A stretch of 64,000 bases of DNA from Candidatus Phytoplasma solani (GTDB lineage: Bacteria > Bacillota_I > Bacilli_A > Acholeplasmatales > Acholeplasmataceae): positions 496,001-560,000 of the forward strand of contig NZ_CP103788.1 of assembly GCF_041729705.1 (NCBI RefSeq). The letters run 5' to 3'. Both the position numbers and the translations under genes were made by a program. The notes beneath the pieces are model-generated. The model ran no database searches and had not been told where the DNA came from. It saw nothing but the letters and a program-made list of their open reading frames with translations. Positions 49,042-56,622 of this stretch are shown here, piece after piece; within the stretch, counting starts at the first letter, position 1; each line of letters starts with the position of its first letter.

Positions 49042-49681
49042 ATTAATCGTTTTTGAAGGCTTAGATGGCAGCGGAAAAACTACTTTAATTAAACAATTAA
49101 AAAAATATTTAAAAAATCAACACAAAAAAGTAATTTTGTGTCAAGGGTTAGGAAGCTCTTCAATCGGTAAACAAATTAGAAATTTATTTTTAAATCAATC
49201 AAATTTATCACCTAATACTAGATTTTTACTTAGTTTAACTAATATGCTCCAAACCCAAGAAGAGCTCATTATTCCTGGTTTATTAAAAAGTTATATTGTT
49301 TTAGTTGACCGTTGGTATGATTCTACTTTTGCTTATCAAAGTGACGATATAAACCTTGATTATGGCGACAAAATGTTAACTTCAAAAATTATAAATCATT
49401 TTTTAATCAAACCTAATTTAACCATATATCTAGATATCAACCCAAAAATAGGATTAAAAAGAAAACAAATTCAAACCAATCACAAATTAGACCCAATCGA
49501 ACAAAAACCCTTAATTTATTTTCAAAATGTTCGCAAAAATTACTTAAACCAACACAAATACTGTAATAATCCAAATTGCAAACAAGAAAATTGCAATAGT
49601 TTTTTAATTAATGCAACACAATCTAAAAATAAAATTTTAAAACAAATAATTAAAATTTTAACCATTAAACAAATATTCTAA
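49031..49681 (+). CDS. tmk: Thymidylate kinase, PMU copy
   Basis: This enzyme phosphorylates dTMP to dTDP for DNA synthesis. The 216-aa protein has P-loop GLDGSGKT (10-17), the DRW motif (93-95, VDRWYDSTFAYQ) and a LID-like region near 140-155. An unusual Cys-rich insert (YCNNPNCKQENCNSF, about 178-192) lies near the C-terminus. tmk is a regular member of PMUs and is often multicopy in phytoplasmas. It overlaps the preceding gene. Confidence 0.9.
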   Translation: MTNKLIVFEGLDGSGKTTLIKQLKKYLKNQHKKVILCQGLGSSSIGKQIRNLFLNQSNLSPNTRFLLSLTNMLQTQEELIIPGLLKSYIVLVDRWYDSTFAYQSDDINLDYGDKMLTSKIINHFLIKPNLTIYLDINPKIGLKRKQIQTNHKLDPIEQKPLIYFQNVRKNYLNQHKYCNNPNCKQENCNSFLINATQSKNKILKQIIKILTIKQIF

Positions 49682-49703
49682 ATACTTAAAGGAAAGTAAA
49701 AAA

Positions 49704-50012
49704 ATGACTAAAAAAGACATTGAAAAACAAATCAAAGAATTAGAAGCAAAAATAAAAGAATACGAAGCGTCATCACAAGCGTTAATAAAAATGTCACAAA
49801 ATATCACAACAGAAGCTCAACAATTCAGAACAAAAGAAAAAAAATACACAATAAAACCAAAAAAACACCCAGCATTAGCACAAATGTTTTCAGTTGCGGC
49901 CAAAGAATATGAAACGCAAGCACGAAAACGAACAGCAGAAGCCCAAGAATACAAAGATAAAATCCAACAACTCAAAAAAGAAAAAACCAAAATAAAAGGG
50001 GAAATAAAATAA
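49704..50012 (+). CDS. Small coiled-coil protein
   Basis: The 102-aa protein is nearly all charged helix. Two coiled-coil parts (1-35 and 70-102) flank a basic middle with Pro. AAAGGAAAG lies before the ATG, and the stop is 1 nt before the next ATG. Relatives are the gene at 13215 and the relic at 45721. Function is unknown. Confidence 0.65.
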   Translation: MTKKDIEKQIKELEAKIKEYEASSQALIKMSQNITTEAQQFRTKEKKYTIKPKKHPALAQMFSVAAKEYETQARKRTAEAQEYKDKIQQLKKEKTKIKGEIK

Positions 50013-50013
50013 A

Positions 50014-50319
50014 ATGAAAACAGACGAATTATTAAAAAATGAAGTATTTACCAAAAAACTGAAACGTTATATTGAATTTGAAAATACACTTGATTCTTTA
50101 AACGGAGGCGGTAGAGGTTTCGAAACCCTTTATGAAACTTTATGCGAAACTAAAATGAATATGTCAGAAACTTTTTGCGAGTTCATTAATAATTTAGATA
50201 AAAAACTTCAAGAGTTCAAAACAATAATTGAAACAAAAAAAGAGTTTTTAGAAGAATTAATTAAAGAAGAATACAAGCTAGATGACAAACATTTTCGAGA
50301 TTTAGATTATGAAATTTAA
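50014..50319 (+). CDS. 101-aa PMU protein, module copy 1
   Basis: This is an acidic, helical 101-aa protein with no membrane segment. GGGGAAAT precedes the ATG inside the end of the previous gene. An identical protein is encoded at 54591-54896, where it again precedes an HU gene. Function is unknown; the fixed pairing with HU suggests a DNA-related role, which is an inference. Confidence 0.65.
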   Translation: MKTDELLKNEVFTKKLKRYIEFENTLDSLNGGGRGFETLYETLCETKMNMSETFCEFINNLDKKLQEFKTIIETKKEFLEELIKEEYKLDDKHFRDLDYEI

Positions 50320-50356
50320 AAAAACCAAAACCAAATAAATAAGGAGAACCCAAAAA

Positions 50357-50647
50357 ATGACAAAAAAAGAATTAATTAGAAAAATAGCTGAAGTAAATGA
50401 AACCTCAATCACAAAAACTGAGGAATTTTATAACTCATTTGAATTTGCTTTGAATGAGGCAATCACTACTTATGAAGAAGTAGTTTTATCACCTCAAATT
50501 GGCAAATTCATCTTAAAATCAAGAAAAGCCCACATAGGAAGAAATCCTAAAACTGGAAAAAAACTAAAAATACCTGCCAAAACAGTAGTAACTTTCAAAC
50601 CATCTAAAACCATCAAAGATGCAGTTAAAAAACTAGAATTAAATTAA
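50357..50647 (+). CDS. himA: HU/IHF-family DNA-binding protein, module copy 1
   Basis: The 96-aa histone-like protein bends DNA. The DNA-binding beta arm is GRNPKTGKKLKIPAKTVVTF (about 64-83), and the dimer core begins TKKELIRKIAEVNETS. AAGGAG lies 9 nt before the ATG. HU-like himA genes are standard PMU members. It is one of three copies in 5 kb. Confidence 0.92.
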   Translation: MTKKELIRKIAEVNETSITKTEEFYNSFEFALNEAITTYEEVVLSPQIGKFILKSRKAHIGRNPKTGKKLKIPAKTVVTFKPSKTIKDAVKKLELN

Positions 50648-50665
50648 AAAACAAAGGAGAATAAT

Positions 50666-51373
50666 ATGAAATTAAAAAACCCTTCATTACCTATTTTTGT
50701 AATCGCCATATACTCCGTATTAAGTGCATTTTTTCTTTTCAAAATAATTAATTATTTTGAATTAAGTGCAAAAGCTATATTCCACATTACAATATTTGCA
50801 ATTTTGTTACAAAATATTTTATTTTTTATATTAATTTCAATAAACCCAAATCAAAGGACAACGAAAACCACCAAAAAACAATATATCAATAAATATGGAC
50901 GTAAAAAAATTCATTATCAACATGATGGAACAACGATTGATTATATAAATGAATACGATAAAGTCACTAGTGAACTAGTTAAAACAACTAAATTCCGATC
51001 CGACGGCGTAAGAATTGATTGGATTGCAGAACGCGACCCTCAAACTGGTAATCGAATCAAAGACACTTATTTTAACCCCGACGGCGTAGGAATTGAGTTG
51101 ATCCTAGAATACGACCCTAAAACTGGTAATAAAATCAAAAAAACTGAATTCCACCCCGACGGCGTAAGAATTCATTCTATAATTGAATACGACCCTCAAA
51201 CTGGCATTAAAATCAAAGACTTCTCATTCCAAAAAGATGGCAAAACAATTTGGGACATCTGCGAATTCGACCCCAAAACAGGAAAATTCCTAAAAACCCA
51301 CACCCAATCAAGCAAACTTGTCAAAACCGAACAAAAAAATATAAATAACCAAATAAAAAGGAGAACCAAATAA
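50666..51373 (+). CDS. Membrane-anchored DUF2963-type repeat protein (copy 1)
   Basis: The 235-aa protein has two membrane helices (residues about 8-27 and 37-57). It then has about five repeats of the phytoplasma DUF2963 type, roughly 24 residues each, with the pattern PDG-[VK]-x-I-x-x-[IL]-x-E-[YF]-DPxTG-x-x-[IK]-K. AAGGAG precedes the ATG by 7 nt. The first 65 residues are identical to those encoded at 53403 and 55243. Function is unknown. The repeats probably form stacked beta hairpins. Confidence 0.75.
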   Translation: MKLKNPSLPIFVIAIYSVLSAFFLFKIINYFELSAKAIFHITIFAILLQNILFFILISINPNQRTTKTTKKQYINKYGRKKIHYQHDGTTIDYINEYDKVTSELVKTTKFRSDGVRIDWIAERDPQTGNRIKDTYFNPDGVGIELILEYDPKTGNKIKKTEFHPDGVRIHSIIEYDPQTGIKIKDFSFQKDGKTIWDICEFDPKTGKFLKTHTQSSKLVKTEQKNINNQIKRRTK

Positions 51374-51867
51374 TGAAAAATATAATCAAAGAAACTACTG
51401 ACAAATACGGATATAGAGTTGTTGTTGAACTTAACCAAAACAACCAACTAATCAAACAAACCCAATACAACCCCGACGGCAAAACAATTTGGTACATCAA
51501 CGAATACGACCCACAAACAGGACACCCAACCAAACAAACCGAATTCAAATCCGACGGCCAAACAATTGATTACATCGAAGAATTCAACCCCGAAACTGGT
51601 AATAAAATCAAAAAAACTGAATTCCACCCCGACGGCGTAGGAATTGATTGGATTGAAGAATACGACCCTCAAACTGGCAATAAAACCAAACAAACCGAAT
51701 TCAAATCCGACGGCCAAACAATTGATTACATCGAAGAATTCAACCCCGAAACTGGCAAAATTATCAAAGACATCTTTTACAACCCCGATGGCTCAATTAG
51801 ATCTATTGAAGAATATGATGAAGATGATGACGACCACGAATGCAATTGTGAATATTGCGATCAATAA
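51373..51867 (+). CDS. DUF2963-type repeat protein with acidic Cys tail (short)
   Basis: The 164-aa soluble protein has five repeats of the PDG ... EYDPQTG type. It ends in an acidic tail (EEYDEDDDDHECNCEYCDQ) with a C-x-C-x-x-C cluster that could bind metal. Its ATG overlaps the last base of the previous stop (TAATG), so it is translationally coupled. The last 150 nt and the following 100 nt are identical to the end of the next gene. Confidence 0.75.
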   Translation: MKNIIKETTDKYGYRVVVELNQNNQLIKQTQYNPDGKTIWYINEYDPQTGHPTKQTEFKSDGQTIDYIEEFNPETGNKIKKTEFHPDGVGIDWIEEYDPQTGNKTKQTEFKSDGQTIDYIEEFNPETGKIIKDIFYNPDGSIRSIEEYDEDDDDHECNCEYCDQ

Positions 51868-51952
51868 TAATATCACACTTAAAAAAACTCAACAACCTAC
51901 CAACAAAACCAAAAAATACAAAAAAACAAATAATCAAAGGAGAATTAAAAAA

Positions 51953-53008
51953 ATGCAAAAAGCAAAAGAATATCAAACAATTAATTACCAACCCGACGGA
52001 ACAATTAAATCTATAATTGAATTTAACCCATCCACTGGCAAACAAGTTAAAGCCACTATTTTTCAACAAGATGGAACAACTGTTGATTATATAATTGAAT
52101 TTGACCCATCCACTGGCAAAACAATTAAACACACTCATTACCGCCCCCACGGAAAAACTATTAATTTTATATATGAATTTAACCCATCCACTGGCAAAAA
52201 AATTAAAGAAACTACATACCAAGACGACGGAAAAAAGATTGATTTTATAAGTGAATTTAACCCATCCACTGGCGAACTAGTTAAAACAATTAATTACCAA
52301 CCCGACGGCAAAACAATTTGGTACATCAACGAATACGACCCACAAACAGGACACCCAACCAAACAAACCGAATTCAAATCCGACGGCAAAACAATTGACT
52401 ACATCCGCGAATACGACCCAAAAACTGGTAATGAAATCAAAACAACTACATACCACCCCGACGGCGTAGGAATTAAGTGGATCCGAGAATTCAACCCAAA
52501 AACTGGCGAACTAATCAAAACGACATATTACCACCCCGACGGCAAAAAAATTTGGTACATCAACGAATACGACCCACAAACAGGACACCCAACCAAACAA
52601 ACCGAATTCAAATCCGACGGCAAAACAATTGACTACATCCGCGAATACGACCCTAAAACTGGTAATAAAATCAACAAAACTAAATTCCGATCCGACGGCC
52701 AAACAATTGATTACATCGAAGAATTCAACCCCGAAACTGGTAATAAAATCAAAAAAACTGAATTCAAATTCGACGGCGTAGGAATTGATTGGATTGAAGA
52801 ATTCAACCCCGAAACTGGTAATAAAATCAAAAAAACTGATTACCGATCCGACGGCCAAACAATTGATTACATCGAAGAATTCAACCCCGAAACTGGCAAA
52901 ATTATCAAAGACATCTTTTACAACCCCGATGGCTCAATTAGATCTATTGAAGAATATGATGAAGATGATGACGACCACGAATGCAATTGTGAATATTGCG
53001 ATCAATAA
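51953..53008 (+). CDS. DUF2963-type repeat protein with acidic Cys tail (long)
   Basis: The 351-aa protein has about 13 repeats of 24 residues of the PDG-x-x-I-x-x-I-x-E-[YF]-[DN]P-x-TG pattern. It has the same C-terminal acidic C-x-C-x-x-C tail as the preceding gene. ATG 51953 is chosen from AAAGGAG 9 nt upstream; longer frames pass back through the preceding gene out of register. The start (MQKAKEYQTINYQPDG) is shared with the gene at 54219. It is soluble, with unknown role. Confidence 0.78.
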   Translation: MQKAKEYQTINYQPDGTIKSIIEFNPSTGKQVKATIFQQDGTTVDYIIEFDPSTGKTIKHTHYRPHGKTINFIYEFNPSTGKKIKETTYQDDGKKIDFISEFNPSTGELVKTINYQPDGKTIWYINEYDPQTGHPTKQTEFKSDGKTIDYIREYDPKTGNEIKTTTYHPDGVGIKWIREFNPKTGELIKTTYYHPDGKKIWYINEYDPQTGHPTKQTEFKSDGKTIDYIREYDPKTGNKINKTKFRSDGQTIDYIEEFNPETGNKIKKTEFKFDGVGIDWIEEFNPETGNKIKKTDYRSDGQTIDYIEEFNPETGKIIKDIFYNPDGSIRSIEEYDEDDDDHECNCEYCDQ

Positions 53009-53093
53009 TAATATCACACTTAAAAAAACTCAACAACCTACCAACAAAACCAAAAAATACAAAAAAACAAATAAACAAAGGAGAAAACCAAAT

Positions 53094-53384
53094 ATGACAA
53101 AAAAAGAATTAATTAAAAAAATAGCTTTAGCCAACAAAACCTCAATAACCCAAACCGAAGAATTTTACAACTCATTCGAGAATGCAATAATTAAAGCAAT
53201 CACAAACAACGCGGAAGTTGTTTTATCCTCTAAAATCGGTAAATTCATCTTAAAATCAAGAAAAGCCCATATAGGACGAAACCCTCAAACAGGCAAAAAA
53301 ATAAAAATACCAGCCAAAACAGTAGTAACTTTCAAACTTTCTAAACCCATCAAAGATGCAGTTAAAAAACTAGAATTAAATTAA
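53094..53384 (+). CDS. himA: HU/IHF-family DNA-binding protein, module copy 2
   Basis: This 96-aa HU protein differs from copy 1 mainly in the first half (ALANKTSITQTEEF) and in GRNPQTGKKIKIPAKTVVTF. ATG 53094 has AAGGAG 9 nt upstream. It is preceded by the duplicated 3' end of a DUF2963 gene instead of the 101-aa gene. Confidence 0.9.
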   Translation: MTKKELIKKIALANKTSITQTEEFYNSFENAIIKAITNNAEVVLSSKIGKFILKSRKAHIGRNPQTGKKIKIPAKTVVTFKLSKPIKDAVKKLELN

Positions 53385-53402
53385 AAAACAAAGGAGAATA
53401 AT

Positions 53403-54104
53403 ATGAAATTAAAAAACCCTTCATTACCTATTTTTGTAATCGCCATATACTCCGTATTAAGTGCATTTTTTCTTTTCAAAATAATTAATTATTTTGAATT
53501 AAGTGCAAAAGCTATATTCCACATTACAATATTTGCAATTTTGTTACAAAATATTTTATTTTTTATATTAATTTCAATAAACCCAAATCAAAGGACAACG
53601 AAAACCACCAAAAAACAATATATCAATAAATATGGACGTAAAAAAATTCATTATCAACATGATGGAAAAAAGATTGATTTTATATATGAATATGATCAAG
53701 ACACTAGTGAACTAGTTAAAACAACTAAATTCCACCCCGACGGCGTAAGAATTGATTGGATTGCAGAACGCGACCCTCAAACTGGTAATCGAATCAAAGA
53801 CACTTATTTTAAACCCGACGGCGTAGGAATTGAGTTGATCCTAGAATACGACCCTAAAACTGGTAATAAAATCAAAACAACTACATACCACCCCGACGGC
53901 GTAAGAATTCATTCTATAATTGAATACGACCCTCAAACTGGCATTAAAATCAAAGACTTCTCATTCCAAAAAGATGGCAAAACAATTTGGGACATCTACG
54001 AATTCGACCCCAAAACAGGAAAATTCCTAAAAACCCACACCCAATCAAGCAAACTTGTCAAAACCGAACAAAAAAATATAAATAACCAAATAAAAGGAGA
54101 ATAA
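53403..54104 (+). CDS. Membrane-anchored DUF2963-type repeat protein (copy 2)
   Basis: This 233-aa near-copy of the 50666 gene has the same two membrane helices. The repeats are mostly identical except for swapped units, for example QHDGKKIDFIYEYDQDTSE near residue 88. The pattern of identical and variable patches suggests recombination among repeats. Confidence 0.75.
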   Translation: MKLKNPSLPIFVIAIYSVLSAFFLFKIINYFELSAKAIFHITIFAILLQNILFFILISINPNQRTTKTTKKQYINKYGRKKIHYQHDGKKIDFIYEYDQDTSELVKTTKFHPDGVRIDWIAERDPQTGNRIKDTYFKPDGVGIELILEYDPKTGNKIKTTTYHPDGVRIHSIIEYDPQTGIKIKDFSFQKDGKTIWDIYEFDPKTGKFLKTHTQSSKLVKTEQKNINNQIKGE

Positions 54105-54112
54105 AAAATCAT

Positions 54113-54199
54113 ATGAGCGACGCCATGACTGAAATTGACCGCGGGACTTACTTCAAGGACCGCAGCAAATTAAAACCCAAAACTAAAAACAATAAATAA
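54113..54199 (+). CDS. Conserved short ORF, 28 aa
   Basis: The peptide reads MSDAMTEIDRGTYFKDRSKL then a basic tail. A second copy with the same core (MSDGMIEAYRGTYFQDR) lies at 55631. The two differ at many silent sites while keeping the protein pattern MSD-x-M-x-E-x-x-RGTYF-x-DR, which supports real translation. AAAAGGAGA lies about 12 nt before the ATG. Its codons are more GC-rich than its neighbours'. Function is unknown. Confidence 0.55.
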   Translation: MSDAMTEIDRGTYFKDRSKLKPKTKNNK

Positions 54200-54218
54200 T
54201 CAAAGGAGAATTAAAAAA

Positions 54219-54527
54219 ATGCAAAAAGCAAAAGAATATCAAACAATTAATTACCGATCCGACGGAACAACTATTTATTATATAAGTGAATTTGACCCAT
54301 CCACTGGCAAAAAAATTAAAAAAATATTTTACCGATCCGACGGAAAAACTATTGATTGTATAAATGAATCTGACCCAAACACTGGCAAAATAGTTAAAAA
54401 AACACATTTCAACCCCGATGGAACAACTGTTGATTATATAAGTGAATTTGATCCATCCACTGGCGAACTAGTTAAACAAACTTTTTACCACCCCGACGGA
54501 ACAATTAGTGATATCATTAACTTTTAA
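54219..54527 (+). CDS. Short DUF2963-type repeat protein
   Basis: The 102-aa soluble protein has four repeats of the PDG-T-x-x-Y-I-x-EFDPSTG pattern. It begins like the long protein at 51953 (MQKAKEYQTINY) but ends in DGTISDIINF without the Cys tail. AAAGGAG lies 9 nt before the ATG. Confidence 0.7.
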   Translation: MQKAKEYQTINYRSDGTTIYYISEFDPSTGKKIKKIFYRSDGKTIDCINESDPNTGKIVKKTHFNPDGTTVDYISEFDPSTGELVKQTFYHPDGTISDIINF

Positions 54528-54590
54528 ACCCAACCAAACCCAAATATAGACCAAAAAAACCAAACCAAATAAAAGGAGAAATAAAATAAA

Positions 54591-54896
54591 ATGAAAACAG
54601 ACGAATTATTAAAAAATGAAGTATTTACCAAAAAACTGAAACGTTATATTGAATTTGAAAATACACTTGATTCTTTAAACGGAGGCGGTAGAGGTTTCGA
54701 AACCCTTTATGAAACTTTATGCGAAACTAAAATGAATATGTCAGAAACTTTTTGCGAGTTCATTAATAATTTAGATAAAAAACTTCAAGAGTTCAAAACA
54801 ATAATTGAAACAAAAAAAGAGTTTTTAGAAGAATTAATTAAAGAAGAATACAAGCTAGATGACAAACATTTTCGAGATTTAGATTATGAAATTTAA
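54591..54896 (+). CDS. 101-aa PMU protein, module copy 2
   Basis: The encoded protein is identical to that at 50014-50319, and the surrounding nucleotides from about 54570 are the same. AAAAGGAG lies about 12 nt before the ATG. It again precedes an HU gene by 37 nt. Confidence 0.65.
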   Translation: MKTDELLKNEVFTKKLKRYIEFENTLDSLNGGGRGFETLYETLCETKMNMSETFCEFINNLDKKLQEFKTIIETKKEFLEELIKEEYKLDDKHFRDLDYEI

Positions 54897-54933
54897 AAAA
54901 ACCAAAACCAAATAAATAAGGAGAAAACCAAAT

Positions 54934-55224
54934 ATGACAAAAAAAGAATTAATTAAAAAAATAGCTTTAGCCAACAAAACCTCAATAACCCAAACCGAAG
55001 AATTTTACAACTCATTCGAGAATGCAATAATTAAAGCAATCACAAACAACGCGGAAGTTGTTTTATCCTCTAAAATCGGTAAATTCATCTTAAAATCAAG
55101 AAAAGCCCATATAGGAAGAAATCCTAAAACTGGAAAAAAACTAAAAATACCTGCCAAAACAGTAGTAACTTTCAAACCATCTAAAACCATCAAAGATGCA
55201 GTTAAAAAACTAGAATTAAATTAA
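54934..55224 (+). CDS. himA: HU/IHF-family DNA-binding protein, module copy 3 (recombinant)
   Basis: The 96-aa HU protein has an N-terminal half identical to copy 2 and a C-terminal half (GRNPKTGKKLKIPAKTVVTF ... KPSKTIKDAV) identical to copy 1. The switch lies near 55112-55118. This shows gene conversion or unequal crossing-over between the modules. It is likely functional as a DNA-bending protein. Confidence 0.9.
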   Translation: MTKKELIKKIALANKTSITQTEEFYNSFENAIIKAITNNAEVVLSSKIGKFILKSRKAHIGRNPKTGKKLKIPAKTVVTFKPSKTIKDAVKKLELN

Positions 55225-55242
55225 AAAACAAAGGAGAATAAT

Positions 55243-55440
55243 ATGAAATTAAAAAACCCTTCATTACCTATTTTTGTAATCGCCATATACTCCGTATTAA
55301 GTGCATTTTTTCTTTTCAAAATAATTAATTATTTTGAATTAAGTGCAAAAGCTATATTCCACATTACAATATTTGCAATTTTGTTACAAAATATTTTATT
55401 TTTTATATTAATTTCAATAAACCCAAAGGAGGAAAAATAA
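55243..55440 (+). CDS. Truncated copy of the membrane anchor protein (65 aa)
   Basis: The first 61 residues match the proteins at 50666 and 53403, with the two membrane helices. The frame then reads KEEK and stops, so the DUF2963 repeats are gone. The new end overlaps the ribosome site (AAAGGAGG) of the next gene. It may be a stable small membrane protein or a recombination remnant. Confidence 0.6.
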   Translation: MKLKNPSLPIFVIAIYSVLSAFFLFKIINYFELSAKAIFHITIFAILLQNILFFILISINPKEEK

Positions 55441-55638
55441 ATGACTAAAATTTTAAAAGTTATATTATTTACTGCATTTCCAATAATAACACCATTTTTA
55501 ACTTACAAAATATTTAATTATTTTAAATTAAGCCCAGAAACTATAAACAAAATAACACTGGTATCTATAACGTCTTTAATTTTAATAATAAATATTATCC
55601 TTTTTTACATACTTGAAGAGGCGAAAAAATATGAGTGA
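55441..55638 (+). CDS. Small two-helix membrane protein (65 aa)
   Basis: The 65-aa protein has two hydrophobic helices (about 7-25 and 38-58). Its layout is like the anchor part of the preceding gene, of which it may be a diverged relative (FPIITPFLTYKIFNYFKLS against FLLFKIINYFELS). AAAGGAGG lies 6 nt upstream. Its end overlaps the next short ORF (ATGAGTGA). Function is unknown. Confidence 0.6.
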   Translation: MTKILKVILFTAFPIITPFLTYKIFNYFKLSPETINKITLVSITSLILIINIILFYILEEAKKYE

Positions 55639-55750
55639 TGGAATGATTGAAGCATATCGTGGAACCTATTTCCAAGACCGATTACAAAAACCCAAAAAGA
55701 AAAAAACAAAAAAATCAATAAAAGGAGAATTAAAAAAATGGAAACTTTAA
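55631..55750 (+). CDS. Conserved short ORF, 39 aa
   Basis: The peptide starts MSDGMIEAYRGTYFQDR and has a Lys-rich tail. It is the partner of the 28-aa ORF at 54113. It overlaps the end of the previous gene by 8 nt and the start of the next by 13 nt. The overlap suggests translational coupling. Function is unknown. Confidence 0.5.
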   Translation: MSDGMIEAYRGTYFQDRLQKPKKKKTKKSIKGELKKWKL

Positions 55751-55926
55751 AAATCGCATTAATGAGTTTATTAACGCAAATAATTGCATTTCTAATAAGT
55801 GTAGTAATTATGTGTTATTACCCAACTTTACAAATGCTTATTATTTCAACAACAAACTTCTTTAGCATAGTTATGTTTGTTATTTATTATTTTTTTATAT
55901 TTTTAAAACAAAAAGAAAGGCAATAA
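55738..55926 (+). CDS. Small membrane protein (62 aa)
   Basis: Two membrane helices (about 7-28 and 34-56) fill most of the protein, which ends in a short basic tail. AAAAGGAG lies 9 nt before the ATG. It is followed by 3 nt and the next gene. No family is recognised. Confidence 0.55.
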   Translation: METLKIALMSLLTQIIAFLISVVIMCYYPTLQMLIISTTNFFSIVMFVIYYFFIFLKQKERQ

Positions 55927-55929
55927 ACC

Positions 55930-56373
55930 ATGTTTATTTTTACAATTTTAACAAACATTACAAATTACTTCCTCAATTATACAAAAGGATTTACAACAAT
56001 TGAAATCTTAGAACGAAGAACCGATGCAATTCAAACAACTCTTTTCACCATACTTATCGTCACAGGTTTTAAACCAGTTTTTAAATTAATTACAAATATT
56101 ATTATCTTTTTTAAAGACATCATAATGGGCCTCTTTTTCCCTAACAAAAAACTCCAAAACTTAGAAATCAAAAACGCCAAACAAGCATACTTAGAACAAC
56201 AATTAATAAAAAAATTAGATAAAATCAACGAAAACCAAGAAAAACTTAAATCCCAAATTTCCCAACAAAAAATAAAAGTTTCTCATTGGAAAGATAAAAA
56301 AGAAAGAAAAAAATTGTTAAAATCACAAAATAACAATCAATCAAACCTTAGAAAGGACAACGAAAATGAATGA
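55930..56373 (+). CDS. Membrane protein with coiled-coil tail (147 aa)
   Basis: The first 80 residues hold two or three hydrophobic helices. From about 83 the sequence is a charged coiled coil (LEQQLIKKLDKINENQEKLK) with a basic end. AAAGGCAA precedes the ATG. It overlaps the next gene by 8 nt. Function is unknown. Confidence 0.6.
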   Translation: MFIFTILTNITNYFLNYTKGFTTIEILERRTDAIQTTLFTILIVTGFKPVFKLITNIIIFFKDIIMGLFFPNKKLQNLEIKNAKQAYLEQQLIKKLDKINENQEKLKSQISQQKIKVSHWKDKKERKKLLKSQNNNQSNLRKDNENE

Positions 56374-56617
56374 CCTAAATTTTACTATTGGTTTTTTAAT
56401 TGGTTGTTTGTTTACAACTGCTTTGATGTTTCTTTTTAAAAAACTATTCTTCTCTCTTTTTCAACATTCTCAACCCCAAGAAACAAAAGAAATCAAAAAA
56501 AGATTACAAGAACTAGAATCAATCAACCAATTAAACACTAAAACCGAAAACAATAATCCATTTAATCCAAAACAAAAACCAATTGAATTAAATAACAAAG
56601 AAATAGAAAAAGAATAA
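56366..56617 (+). CDS. Small membrane protein with charged tail (83 aa)
   Basis: One membrane helix (about 5-28) is followed by a polar segment containing KRLQELESINQLN. A similar string (TRLQELESINQKN) occurs near residue 71 of the AAA+ protein at 57373, suggesting shared ancestry of this part. GAAAGGAC lies about 10 nt before the ATG. Function is unknown. Confidence 0.6.
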   Translation: MNDLNFTIGFLIGCLFTTALMFLFKKLFFSLFQHSQPQETKEIKKRLQELESINQLNTKTENNNPFNPKQKPIELNNKEIEKE

Positions 56618-56622
56618 TAATT

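Noticed and set aside
51644-51952. N-terminal extension of the long DUF2963 protein
   Set aside because: It reads the preceding gene in a wrong frame; ATG 51953 has AAAGGAG upstream.
52785-53093. N-terminal extension of HU copy 2
   Set aside because: It overlaps the DUF2963 gene in a wrong frame, and HU proteins are about 90-96 aa.
51400-54500. Possible CRISPR or non-coding repeat array
   Set aside because: The repeats are 72-nt coding units in frame (24 residues) without unique spacers, so they are protein repeats.
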